Shown here in pieces: positions 1 to 7,692 of a stretch of DNA of 64,000 nt. The position numbers and the translations under genes were made by a program. The DNA comes from JAOUEA01 sp963825635 (lineage in GTDB: Bacteria > Actinomycetota > UBA4738 > HRBIN12). The notes under the pieces were generated by a model. The model was not told where the DNA came from. It saw only the letters and a program-made list of their open reading frames with translations, and made no database searches. The stretch spans positions 558,001 to 622,000 of the forward strand of contig CAWGTU010000003.1 of NCBI GenBank assembly GCA_963825635.1, written 5' to 3'. Every line of letters starts with the position of its first letter. The first letter of the stretch is position 1.

Positions 1-1224
1 GTCGAGGCCGGCGGGCTGACGATCGGTCTGTCGGTCTGCGAGGACGCGTGGCACGACGCCCAGCCGTTCGCGGGCTACGCGGGCCTGCCGCTGATCCTGA
101 ACATCAACGGCTCGCCGTACCACCGTGGCAAGACCGCGGAGCGCGCCGAGATCCTCGCCGCGAGGGCGCGCCAGACCGGGGCCTGGATCGGGTACGTGAA
201 CGCGGTCGGGGGACAGGACGAGCTCGTGTTCGACGGCGGATCGATGATGATCGCGCCCGACGGCACGGTGCGCCACCGGGCCACGATGTTCAATGAGGAC
301 CTGCTGATCGTGGACCTGCACGGCGATGCCTCGTTCGCCGACCCGCGCCCGGAGTGGCCGACCAACGACGCCGAGGAGGTCTGGGAGGCTCTCGTGCTCG
401 GCCTCGGGGACTATGCGCGGAAGAACGAATTCCGCGAGGCGGTGCTCGGCCTGTCCGGCGGCATCGACTCCGCGATCACCGCCGCCCTCGCCGTCGACGC
501 GCTGGGCGCCGAGGCCGTGCGCGGCCTCGCGATGCCGTCGCCGTACAGCTCGCCCGAGAGCGTCGAGGACGCCGTCGACTGCGCCACGCGGCTCGGCATG
601 CGCATCGACACGATCGAGATCACGAGCGTGCTCGACGCCTACCGCTACGCGCTCGCCGAGCTGTTCGCCGGCACAGCCGAGGATGTCACCGAGGAGAACC
701 TGCAGGCCCGGATCCGCGGCAACCTGCTGATGGCGCTGTCGAACAAGTTCGGCCCGATCGTGCTCGCGACCGGCAACAAGAGCGAGTACGCGGTGGGCTA
801 CTCGACCTTGTACGGCGACATGGCGGGCGGCTTCGCACCGATCAAGGACGTGCCGAAGACCCTCGTGTACGAGCTCGCGAAGTGGCGGAACGCGGTCGCC
901 TCGGCGCGTGGCGAGGACCAGCCGATCCCGGAACGGACGATCTCGAAGCCCCCGAGCGCCGAGCTGCGACCCGAACAGAAGGACACCGACTCGCTCCCGC
1001 CATACGAAGAGCTCGACCCGGTGATCGAGGCCTATGTCGAGGACGACCTGGGCGTCGACGACATGGTGACCGCCGGGTTCGATCGAGCATTGGCCGAGCG
1101 AGTCGTGAAGATGGTCGACCGCAACGAGTACAAGCGGCGCCAGGCCGCGCCGGGCGTGAAGATCACCCCGAAGGCGTTCGGGCGCGACCGGCGCATGCCG
1201 ATCACGAACCGCTACGCGGGCTAG
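1..1224 (+). CDS. nadE: Glutamine-dependent NAD+ synthetase, 3' part
   Basis: Makes NAD+ from deamido-NAD+, using ATP and ammonia taken from glutamine. The gene starts before the window; 407 codons remain. The first residues belong to the nitrilase-type glutaminase domain, with its nucleophile in SVCEDAW. The synthetase domain follows, with the PP-loop ATP motif LSGGIDSA, the ATGNKSEYAVGYSTLYGDMAGG region and the usual C-terminal KRRQAAPGVKITPKAFGRDR stretch. A single-domain NadE would lack the amidase half, so this is the two-domain type of about 550-680 residues. The next gene begins 36 nt after the stop. The family call is secure; only the 5' end is missing. Confidence 0.97.
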   Translation, partial: VEAGGLTIGLSVCEDAWHDAQPFAGYAGLPLILNINGSPYHRGKTAERAEILAARARQTGAWIGYVNAVGGQDELVFDGGSMMIAPDGTVRHRATMFNEDLLIVDLHGDASFADPRPEWPTNDAEEVWEALVLGLGDYARKNEFREAVLGLSGGIDSAITAALAVDALGAEAVRGLAMPSPYSSPESVEDAVDCATRLGMRIDTIEITSVLDAYRYALAELFAGTAEDVTEENLQARIRGNLLMALSNKFGPIVLATGNKSEYAVGYSTLYGDMAGGFAPIKDVPKTLVYELAKWRNAVASARGEDQPIPERTISKPPSAELRPEQKDTDSLPPYEELDPVIEAYVEDDLGVDDMVTAGFDRALAERVVKMVDRNEYKRRQAAPGVKITPKAFGRDRRMPITNRYAG

Positions 1225-1260
1225 CCGGTCGGACCGGTCTCCGAAGGTAAGGTCAGCGCC

Positions 1261-3048
1261 GTGTCGTGGGAAGCCTGGTTCACGCTGGCCGTGGTCGTGT
1301 GTGTCGTCGTGCTGCTCGCCACCGAGCGAGTGGCACCGTCCGTCGCCGTGATGGCCGCGGTGATCGCGCTGCTCGTGGCCGGCGTCGTGGAGCCCGCGGA
1401 GGCGTTCTCGGGTTTCTCGAACCCCGCGCCGATCACGGTCGCCGCCCTCTACGTGCTGGCCGCCGCCGTGGAGAAGACCGGCGCGCTCGAGCGGCTGACG
1501 TTCCGCCTCCTCGGCGCCGGCGGCAACGAGGACCTGAGCGATCGCAACGTGCTCGCCCGGGTGCTGGTGCCCACGGCTCTCTCCTCGGCGTTCCTCAACA
1601 ACACGCCGATCGTCGCCATGGTCGCGCCGAACCTCGTGGCGTGGGCCCGCCGCGCGGGGCGCTCGCCCTCGCCGTTCCTGATCCCGATCAGCTTCGCGGC
1701 GATCCTCGGAGGCGTGCTGACGCTGATCGGCACGTCGACGAACCTCGTGGTCTCCGGGCTGCTCGCCGAGTCGGGGTCCGAGCCGCTCGGACTGTTCGAG
1801 ATCACTCGCGTCAGCCTGCCGCTCGCGGTGCTCGGCATCGCCCTGCTGATCGCCGTGGCGCCGAAACTGCTGCCGCGACGCCAGGCTCCGAGCGAGAGCG
1901 TCCGCGAGGGCAGTCGGGAGTTCTCCGTGGAGATGGTGGTCGAAGAGAGCGGCCCGATACAGGGCAAGAGCATCTCGGACGCCGGCCTGCGCAACCTGGA
2001 GGGGGTGTACCTCGTCGCGCTCGACCGTGAGGGACGGGTGATCGCCCCGGTGGGGCCGGACGAGACCCTGCAGGGTGGCGATCGCCTGACCTTCGCCGGC
2101 AACGTCGATCGCATGCTCGACCTGCAGCGGCTGCCGGGCTTGCGCTCGGCCGAGCAGGCGCACTTCCCCACCGAGGCCAGCGCCCCCGGACGTCGCTTCT
2201 TCGAGGCGGTGGTCGCAGAAGGCTCGCCGCTATCGAACTCCACCCTGAAGGAGGTCGGCTTCCGGGCGCGCTACGGGGGCGCGGTCATGGCGATCCATCG
2301 CGCGGGGGAGCGCCTGCCGGGCAAGCTCGGCGGCATCGAGCTGCGATCGGGCGATGTGCTGATCGTGCTCGCGGGTGACGGGTTCCGAGCCCGCTGGAAG
2401 GAAGAACGGGACTTCCTCGTCGTCGCTCCTCTCGACGGCGAGCCGCCCCCCCGGCGGGAGAAGTCTCGCGTCGTCGGCGTCGTGACCGTGCTGCTGTTCG
2501 TGACCGTGGGGTTCGGGCTGATCGACATCCTGGAAGCGTCGCTGCTCGCGGCGATCGCGCTGGTCGGGCTGAGGGCGCTGACACCGTTCGAGGCGCGCCA
2601 GTCGATCGACCTGAACGTCATCGTCGTGATCGCCGGTGCCTTCGGCATCGGCGCCGCGATGTCGGCCAGCGGCCTGGCGACCGAGATCGCCGACGTGCTG
2701 ATCGGAGCCTTCGGGTCGTTCGGCGATCTCGGGCTGATCGTCGGCATCCTGATCGCCACCGTGATCCTCACCGAACTGATCACGAACAACGCGGCAGCGG
2801 TGCTGATGTTCCCCATCGCGTTGGCGGCGGCGGAACAGGCGGGCATCGACACCCACGCCGTGGCGATCGCGGTGGCGATCGGCGCTTCGTCGTCGTTCTT
2901 GTCGCCGATCGGCTACCAGACGAACACGATGGTCTACGGCATGGGCGGGTACCGGTTCGGCGACTTCGCACGGGTGGGAGCACCGCTCACGGTCCTGATG
3001 ATCGTCGTCGCGGTGATCTTCATCCCACTCTCGTGGCCACTGCGATGA
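1261..3048 (+). CDS. SLC13/DASS-family transporter with two TrkA-C domains
   Basis: A 595-residue membrane permease. About six N-terminal membrane segments contain the first substrate/sodium-site-like motif SAFLNNTPIVAM. Two soluble RCK-C (TrkA-C) regulatory domains follow at roughly residues 215-290 and 300-385. A second membrane block contains the matching motif ELITNNAAAVLM. This layout is typical of bacterial proteins annotated as SLC13 permeases or citrate-transporter-like carriers; the substrate (dicarboxylate, sulfate or another anion) cannot be read from the sequence. The GTG start has no ribosome binding site but has TAAGGT ending 7 nt upstream, so the mRNA may be leaderless. tRNA-Lys follows 26 nt after the stop. 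Confidence 0.9.
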   Translation: MSWEAWFTLAVVVCVVVLLATERVAPSVAVMAAVIALLVAGVVEPAEAFSGFSNPAPITVAALYVLAAAVEKTGALERLTFRLLGAGGNEDLSDRNVLARVLVPTALSSAFLNNTPIVAMVAPNLVAWARRAGRSPSPFLIPISFAAILGGVLTLIGTSTNLVVSGLLAESGSEPLGLFEITRVSLPLAVLGIALLIAVAPKLLPRRQAPSESVREGSREFSVEMVVEESGPIQGKSISDAGLRNLEGVYLVALDREGRVIAPVGPDETLQGGDRLTFAGNVDRMLDLQRLPGLRSAEQAHFPTEASAPGRRFFEAVVAEGSPLSNSTLKEVGFRARYGGAVMAIHRAGERLPGKLGGIELRSGDVLIVLAGDGFRARWKEERDFLVVAPLDGEPPPRREKSRVVGVVTVLLFVTVGFGLIDILEASLLAAIALVGLRALTPFEARQSIDLNVIVVIAGAFGIGAAMSASGLATEIADVLIGAFGSFGDLGLIVGILIATVILTELITNNAAAVLMFPIALAAAEQAGIDTHAVAIAVAIGASSSFLSPIGYQTNTMVYGMGGYRFGDFARVGAPLTVLMIVVAVIFIPLSWPLR

Positions 3049-3074
3049 CGCAGACCTACACTGCCACACGCGTT

Positions 3075-3149
3075 GGGCCCGTAGCTCAGTCCGGTTAGAG
3101 CAGGGGGCTTTTAACCCTCGTGCCGCAGGTTCGAATCCTGCCGGGCCCA
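3075..3149 (+). tRNA. tRNA-Lys(TTT)
   Basis: The acceptor stem GGGCCCG pairs with CGGGCCC. The D stem is GCTC/GAGC, the anticodon stem GGGGG/CCCTC has loop CTTTTAA (anticodon TTT), and the T arm is GCAGG-TTCGAAT-CCTGC. The discriminator is A and no CCA is encoded. A possible -10 box TACACT lies 12 nt upstream, just after the transporter stop codon. Confidence 0.96.
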
Positions 3150-3181
3150 CCGATGTCGGCGTCGCCCCTTACCGTTGCCCG

Positions 3182-3568
3182 ATGCGCCGAATCGTGCTCG
3201 ACGGACCGCGGGGACATCGCTGGCGGCTCCAGGTGCCGACCTCGAGGCGAGAACGCGTTCGTGGGCTCCGCGGCCACCCGCTCCCGACGACGTGTCACGG
3301 CATGCTCTTCCTCCGATGTCGATCGGTCCACACATTCGGCATGAGCGGGCCGATCAGTGTGGCCGCGCTCGACGGCCGGCTGCGGGTGGTCGCGGTCCGC
3401 ACGATGCCGCCCCATCGGGTGCTCTTCCCGCGGCCGAGGGTCCGTCACATCGTGGAGTGCTCGGCCGAGGGCGACATTCGAAAGGGCGACCGGTTCGAGC
3501 CGGCGGCGGGGCCCGCGCGCCGCCCGGGAGAGGATCCGACGGGGCTCAGGCGACCGCAGCGACCATGA
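3182..3568 (+). CDS. DUF192 family protein
   Basis: A 128-residue protein whose central part follows the DUF192 pattern: GMLFLRCRSVHTFGM, a PI-V strand, VVAVRTMPPHR, then the RHIVEC and KGDRFE segments near the end. Members are small beta-rich proteins of unknown function, often secreted, but no convincing signal peptide is visible here. The ATG has no ribosome binding site; TACCGT ends 6 nt upstream, consistent with a leaderless start. The arginine- and proline-rich C terminus is unusual and overlaps the end of a possible small ORF on the other strand. The family call is good; the function is unknown. Confidence 0.75.
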   Translation: MRRIVLDGPRGHRWRLQVPTSRRERVRGLRGHPLPTTCHGMLFLRCRSVHTFGMSGPISVAALDGRLRVVAVRTMPPHRVLFPRPRVRHIVECSAEGDIRKGDRFEPAAGPARRPGEDPTGLRRPQRP

Positions 3569-3710
3569 GGCGCAGGAGCGCCGCCGCCAGCGTCGCCGTC
3601 AACGCGATGACCGCTGCCACGAGGTACGGACCCCACGCCGGCACCGCCACCGGCTGCTTCCGAGCCGGGTCAGGGCGCACCAGTCCGAGCCACTCCAGCA
3701 CGATCCTCAT
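3546..3710 (-). CDS. Possible small single-span membrane protein
   Basis: A 54-codon ORF with ATG start and TGA stop. The N-terminal 24 residues are mixed and charged (MRIVLEWLGLVRPDPARKQ), followed by an alanine- and leucine-rich hydrophobic segment of about 28 residues reaching the C terminus, which would form one membrane helix. Codon third positions are mostly G or C, as in neighbouring real genes. It overlaps the end of the DUF192 gene by 23 nt in convergent orientation, and its ribosome binding site is weak. No family is recognised. It could be a chance ORF in GC-rich DNA. Confidence 0.4.
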   Translation of the reverse strand: MRIVLEWLGLVRPDPARKQPVAVPAWGPYLVAAVIALTATLAAALLRLMVAAVA

Positions 3711-3774
3711 CACACCAGGTGTTCGGCGACGGCGCGTCTGCGGTTGAGCGGGAACCTCCGCGCTGCGCCCTGGC

Positions 3775-3780
3775 TATACT
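3775..3780 (+). promoter_or_regulatory. Probable -10 box of the tRNA-Glu promoter
   Basis: TATACT lies 46 nt before tRNA-Glu in an otherwise very GC-rich gap. No good -35 hexamer is seen at the matching distance, so this rests on the -10 box and its position. Confidence 0.4.
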
Positions 3781-3826
3781 CTGTCGGCCGCCCTCGGGGC
3801 CGCTACCCTGCTGGAGGAGCACCTGC

Positions 3827-3899
3827 GCCCCCATCGTCTAGCGGCCTAGGACGCCGCCCTTTCAAGGCGGAAGCACGGGTTCGAATCCCGTTGGGGGCA
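3827..3899 (+). tRNA. tRNA-Glu(TTC)
   Basis: The acceptor stem GCCCCCA pairs fully with TGGGGGC. The anticodon stem CCGCC/GGCGG carries loop CTTTCAA (anticodon TTC). The T arm is ACGGG-TTCGAAT-CCCGT, the discriminator is A and CCA is not encoded. tRNA-Asp follows 58 nt downstream, the usual Glu-Asp order in actinobacteria. Confidence 0.96.
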
Positions 3900-3957
3900 C
3901 GGTTCCGGGCGCTTCCCTCGGTTCGTCGCTCGGGGCCATGACAACAGGAACATCCGT

Positions 3958-4036
3958 GCGCCCGTAGAGGAGTCAGGCCGTCCTCACCGCCCTGTCAAGG
4001 CGGAGATCGCGGGATCGAAGCCCGTCGGGCGCGCCA
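3958..4036 (+). tRNA. tRNA-Asp(GTC), atypical T loop, CCA encoded
   Basis: The acceptor GCGCCCG pairs with CGGGCGC, the D stem is GAGG/CCTC, and the anticodon stem CCGCC/GGCGG has loop CTGTCAA (anticodon GTC). The T stem GCGGG/CCCGT includes one G-T pair. The discriminator is G and is followed by an encoded CCA, unlike the other tRNAs here. The T loop reads ATCGAAG where TTCGAAT or TTCGAGT is expected, and loop position 38 is A where bacterial tRNA-Asp usually has C. It is probably functional because all stems pair, but it could be a diverged extra copy. Confidence 0.75.
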
Positions 4037-4041
4037 TCTGA

Positions 4042-4072
4042 CCTCGGGCCGGCCCTCATGGCCGGCCCGAGG
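4042..4072 (+). terminator. Hairpin terminator after the tRNA-Glu/Asp unit
   Basis: A perfect 13-bp inverted repeat, CCTCGGGCCGGCC and GGCCGGCCCGAGG, with a 5-nt loop, begins 5 nt after the encoded CCA of tRNA-Asp. There is no T run, as is common for terminators in GC-rich actinobacteria. Confidence 0.75.
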
Positions 4073-4174
4073 TTCGAGGCCGCGTCGTTCGTGACCGGAC
4101 CCCCTTGCATGAATGCCCTCAGCACTGCAACTATCCGCCGATCGAGTGCAGGGCGGACAGGAAGGACACGAGCG

Positions 4175-4984
4175 ATGACGGACAGCGACACGTTGGGCAC
4201 GACGAACGTGGGCCTGCCGGCAGGCACCCGCCTGGCGGTGCTCGGTCTGATGATGGTGTCGGCGGCGGGCCTGATCTGGCTCGTGGCCGGCCTGATCTGG
4301 GGGCTCGACTTCGGCGACAGCGCCGGGTTCCTGATCCCGACGATCGTGCTGCCCGCGGTGGCCGCGCTCCTCGTGTGGCGGTTCGGCACCTGGGCCAGGA
4401 TCGTCGGCATCGTCGTGGCGCTGCTCGCGATCGGCATGCTCTGGTTCACGGCGTTCGGGTTGCTCGAGCCCGACAGCTTCTTCGACTTCGTCGGGGGTCT
4501 GCTCGTGGTGCCGGGCGCCGTGATCGCGATCGTCGGCTGCGTGCAGGCGATGCGCGCGGCACGTCGGGGCCAGCTCCGGACGCAGCGCGAGGGCGGCGAG
4601 GCGCGGGCGATGAACGTGATCGTCACCGTGGTCGCCGGGCTCACCGTCCTCTCGGCGGTGGTGACCTTCGTCGGACGTTCGACCGCCGACGCATCGTTGG
4701 CCGACGGCGAGGTTGCGCTCAAGGACTTCAGCTTCGAGACAGGCGGTGCGGAAGGCGTCGCCGTGACCGGTGGGGAGACGCTCTACGTCACCAACGACGA
4801 CCCGTTCCACCACACCTTCACGGTCGATGAGCTCGGGATCGACGTCGAGTTCGGACCGAGCAGCCAGGAGCTGATCGAGATCCCCGCGCAACCCGGCACG
4901 TACACGCTGTACTGCCGACCGCACACGGCGAACCCCGACGACCCCGGCGAGGACGACATGGCGACGACGCTGACGGTCGGGTAG
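4175..4984 (+). CDS. Membrane-anchored blue-copper (cupredoxin) protein
   Basis: A 269-residue protein. The N-terminal half has about four hydrophobic helices, then a charged linker, then one more membrane segment near residue 155. The C-terminal 100 residues form a plastocyanin-like domain outside the membrane. A type-1 copper site is readable: His in DPFHHTF (212 or 213), Cys247 and His250 in YCRPH, and Met262. Electron transfer or copper binding is likely, but the partner is unknown. The chosen ATG has AGGAAGGA about 9 nt upstream. An in-frame ATG 39 codons earlier falls inside the tRNA-Asp terminator hairpin and is rejected. The gene lies between tRNA-Asp and the cyclase gene. Confidence 0.85.
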   Translation: MTDSDTLGTTNVGLPAGTRLAVLGLMMVSAAGLIWLVAGLIWGLDFGDSAGFLIPTIVLPAVAALLVWRFGTWARIVGIVVALLAIGMLWFTAFGLLEPDSFFDFVGGLLVVPGAVIAIVGCVQAMRAARRGQLRTQREGGEARAMNVIVTVVAGLTVLSAVVTFVGRSTADASLADGEVALKDFSFETGGAEGVAVTGGETLYVTNDDPFHHTFTVDELGIDVEFGPSSQELIEIPAQPGTYTLYCRPHTANPDDPGEDDMATTLTVG

Positions 4985-5090
4985 CCGGCTCACCGGCAAC
5001 CCGAAGACGTTCCCTGGAAGTAGTTCCACCCGGCGTGGATCCGACGGCTCTCCTACACGCGCATCCACAGGAGCAACAGCTACCGGGCCG

Positions 5091-5134
5091 CACCGGTCTC
5101 CACTCACTTCGATCGCCGGTGATGACCTCGTGGT
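5091..5134 (+). repeat. Imperfect direct repeat, copy 1 (upstream of the cyclase)
   Basis: CACCGG, CTCCACTC, GGTGATGA and CTCG-TGGT blocks occur in the same order as in a second copy just past the cyclase gene. Spacers differ in length, so this is a diverged pair rather than a clean duplication. The rest of the roughly 290-nt gap between the cupredoxin and cyclase genes shows no convincing gene. Confidence 0.35.
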
Positions 5135-5277
5135 TCCCCCCGCCAGGTCCTCGACCGAGGCCGGATCGGGCGGTAGGAATCGCAGAACACCCACCCTTGT
5201 CGCTCCCCAGCCGCCAACTGGGTCATGAGGACGACCCTCCCGATCAAGCTCGTCCCGCCTCCAACTAGTATCGCCGG

Positions 5278-6486
5278 ATGGCCGGACCCGGCTTCCGACG
5301 TTGGTGGGATTCCCTCATGTCCGTCGGTGCATACCCGGGTGAGACCGACATCCAGCGCGGGACGAGAAGGATCGTCGTCGGCTACTTCGTCTTCGGTGCG
5401 CTGGTTCGCCTGCCGGTCTCGGCCTCGGAGTTCGTCGACGGGCCGCTGGGTGCGGGCGTGGTCGACCTCACCGCCGCGCTCACGAGCGTCCTCCTACTGG
5501 GCGTGCTCGCGCTGAAGCCTGATCGTTTCTTGTGGATCGTCGATGCAGCGTTGTTCCTCATACTCGTCGAGGTCCTGGCGGGAACGATCATCCTGGGCGG
5601 CCTGGTGCCGTCGGACTTGGTGATCCTCTGGGGATCGCTGGTCGTCATCGGGGCGCTGATCGTTCTCACGACCAGGGCGGCGCTCCTGTGGTTCCTCGCC
5701 TACGTGGTCACGCTCGTGCTGGCCGTGGTGCTGCCCGAACGGATCGAGCCTTTGTACGTGGTCGAAGGGTCGGCCGCCGGGATCGCGACGACGATCGTCT
5801 CGGTCACGGCCTTCGTGTTCGCCTCTATGGCCTACTTCGTGCGCCAACGCGACCGGTTCCAGAAGGACTCCGACGATCTGTTGCACGCCATCTTGCCGGA
5901 CGAGATCGCCCAGCGGCTCAAGTCGGATCGGACGATGATCGCCGACGATCACGGATCGGCCTCGGTCCTGTTCGCCGACGTGGTCGGCTTCACGCCGATG
6001 TCGGCAACGATGTCCCCGCCCGAACTCGTGGGGCTGCTGAACAGCGTGTTCACGATCTTCGACGGCTTCGTGGAGGAGCTGGGTCTTGAGAAGATCAAGA
6101 CCGTGGGAGACGCATACATGGTTGCCGCCGGCGTGCCGCACGCACGGCCCGATCACGCGCACGCGATCGCCGAGCTGGCCCTTAGGATCCGCGACCACAC
6201 CGAGCGACACCGATTCCACGGCCATGACATCAGCCTGCGGATCGGGATCAATTCGGGCCCGGTGGTCGCCGGGATCGTGGGCACCCATAAGTTCGCCTAC
6301 GACTTGTGGGGCGATGTCGTAAACACCGCAAGTCGCATGGAGTCTCAGGGGGTCGCGGGATCGATCCAGGTGACCCCGGCGACCTACGAGCTGATCCGAG
6401 GCGAGTTCGTCTGCGAGCCGCGCGGCGTCGTCTGGGTGAAGGGCAAAGGCGACATGAACACCTACATCCTCGTTTCCAGGAGATGA
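5278..6486 (+). CDS. Membrane-bound class III adenylate cyclase
   Basis: A 402-residue protein that should make cAMP from ATP. About six membrane helices (residues 35-185) precede a short linker and a class III catalytic domain. Catalytic residues are readable: metal-binding Asp234 in FADVVGFT and Asp278 in TVGDAYM, adenine-selecting Lys272 and Asp342 (in YDLWGD), and transition-state Asn349 and Arg353 in NTASR. This full set predicts an active enzyme specific for ATP, probably as a homodimer. There is no ribosome binding site; TAGTAT ends 6 nt before the ATG, suggesting leaderless translation. Codon third positions look slightly less GC-rich than in neighbours. No cAMP-binding regulator is next to it. 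Confidence 0.93.
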   Translation: MAGPGFRRWWDSLMSVGAYPGETDIQRGTRRIVVGYFVFGALVRLPVSASEFVDGPLGAGVVDLTAALTSVLLLGVLALKPDRFLWIVDAALFLILVEVLAGTIILGGLVPSDLVILWGSLVVIGALIVLTTRAALLWFLAYVVTLVLAVVLPERIEPLYVVEGSAAGIATTIVSVTAFVFASMAYFVRQRDRFQKDSDDLLHAILPDEIAQRLKSDRTMIADDHGSASVLFADVVGFTPMSATMSPPELVGLLNSVFTIFDGFVEELGLEKIKTVGDAYMVAAGVPHARPDHAHAIAELALRIRDHTERHRFHGHDISLRIGINSGPVVAGIVGTHKFAYDLWGDVVNTASRMESQGVAGSIQVTPATYELIRGEFVCEPRGVVWVKGKGDMNTYILVSRR

Positions 6487-6649
6487 GCTCCGCCCGTCGG
6501 CGCCGGCGATGCTCACGCGCCAACGATGGTCCGTCACAGGGCGGCTGAGAGCATCGAAGCGGCCGTCTGACTGACTCCACTCCCGGCACCATCAGGCATG
6601 GCTCGAAGCTGAATAGGAGCATGCCGCAGGTCGAGATGGCGTTCCCGCG

Positions 6650-6705
6650 CACCGGACCCATCTCCACTCGCTACACTTCAACGCGCTGGTGATGAGCTCG
6701 GTGGT
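6650..6705 (+). repeat. Imperfect direct repeat, copy 2 (downstream of the cyclase)
   Basis: Matches the block order of the copy at 5091-5134 with small insertions and lies 29 nt before tRNA-Phe. The gap of about 245 nt between the cyclase stop and tRNA-Phe holds nothing else I can support. Confidence 0.35.
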
Positions 6706-6733
6706 GATATCTGCCGGGTTCTCTACCGGCCCG

Positions 6734-6806
6734 GGCCAGGTAGCTCAGTTGGCAGAGCACGCGGCTGAAAACCGCGGTGTCGGCAGTTCGATTCTGCCCC
6801 TGGCCA
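6734..6806 (+). tRNA. tRNA-Phe(GAA)
   Basis: The acceptor stem GGCCAGG pairs with CCTGGCC. The D stem is GCTC/GAGC, the anticodon stem CGCGG/CCGCG holds CTGAAAA (anticodon GAA), and the T arm is GGCAG-TTCGATT-CTGCC. The discriminator is A with no CCA encoded. It follows tRNA-Asp as in other actinobacteria, but with two protein genes in between. Confidence 0.96.
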
Positions 6807-6809
6807 CGG

Positions 6810-7622
6810 CTAGTTCAAGATCTCGCGACTGCGCACCTCGGCCCACCGGGTGAGCACACCCTGGTACACGTCGGCCGCCTTCGGGTACTCCCCCGATTCC
6901 AACGCCTCGAGGGCATCGCGCACCTCGCGCGCCGAGTGGTCGTCGTCCAGCTCGTCCCACCGTTGGAAGTCGCACAACGACGCGTAATCGAGCTCGATCA
7001 CCGAGCTCGGATCGAACTGCACCATCCATTGGTGCAGATCGAGGATGAGGTCGCCGATCGGGCCGAGGTCGCTCCGACGCAGCGGTCCGATCGCCTGCTC
7101 GGCCCGGCGGATCGCCCGGCGCGTCGTCGTCCGGTATCGCAGGCGCCACCGGCCCTGCCCATCCTCGACCAGCTCGCGTTCCTCGTCGCGGAAGAGCACG
7201 AACCACCGGATCGGAACGTGCCATGGGCTCTGGTGACAGAACGAGACCGCCGAGGGATCGCGCCGGCGCAGTCGGGCGAGATCCTTCGCGGCCCGCCTAC
7301 CGTCCTTCTTCGGCACGAACTGGTCCCAGAGCTCGATCGGCTGGGATTCGCGGAACGACATCATGGCGGCGAGCACCCGCATGCGCATGCGTCGGGGGCT
7401 GATCAGCGTGCGCCCCTCGAGATGCAGCACCTCGGCGGTGTCGGCGTCGGTCGGCGCCAGCACCCCCAGCGAGCCGACCGTGCGGTGATCGGCGAAGCGG
7501 GGGCGCAGGGACACGGTCTCGGGGCCGTGCAGGAGGAAGCGTTCCCAATGCAGCTGCTCGCTCCGCTCGAACGCGTCGAGCGGCTGGTACACACGGAGGA
7601 ACGCGCTTGGCACCATGGTCAT
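6810..7622 (-). CDS. Conserved hypothetical protein
   Basis: A 270-residue soluble protein that I do not recognise with confidence. The N terminus (MTMVPSAFLRVYQPLDAFE) resembles actinobacterial conserved hypothetical proteins. The middle is rich in arginine and charged residues, with the segments PWHVPIRWFVLFRDEER and TRRAIRRAEQ. No signal peptide, membrane helix or catalytic motif stands out. The stop lies only 3 nt beyond tRNA-Phe. The start faces the dehydrogenase operon, leaving about 70 nt for two divergent promoters. Confidence 0.75.
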   Translation of the reverse strand: MTMVPSAFLRVYQPLDAFERSEQLHWERFLLHGPETVSLRPRFADHRTVGSLGVLAPTDADTAEVLHLEGRTLISPRRMRMRVLAAMMSFRESQPIELWDQFVPKKDGRRAAKDLARLRRRDPSAVSFCHQSPWHVPIRWFVLFRDEERELVEDGQGRWRLRYRTTTRRAIRRAEQAIGPLRRSDLGPIGDLILDLHQWMVQFDPSSVIELDYASLCDFQRWDELDDDHSAREVRDALEALESGEYPKAADVYQGVLTRWAEVRSREILN

Positions 7623-7692
7623 CGGAGTCTACGAGCTGTCGGCTTCCCCTATGCTCTCGGCGTTCGATGAGCAGGACTCGAGGGGGATCCGC

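Noticed and set aside
4058..4174. Upstream in-frame start for the cupredoxin gene
   Set aside because: The ATG lies in the loop of the tRNA-Asp terminator hairpin, the added residues are low-quality, and a good ribosome binding site precedes the later ATG.
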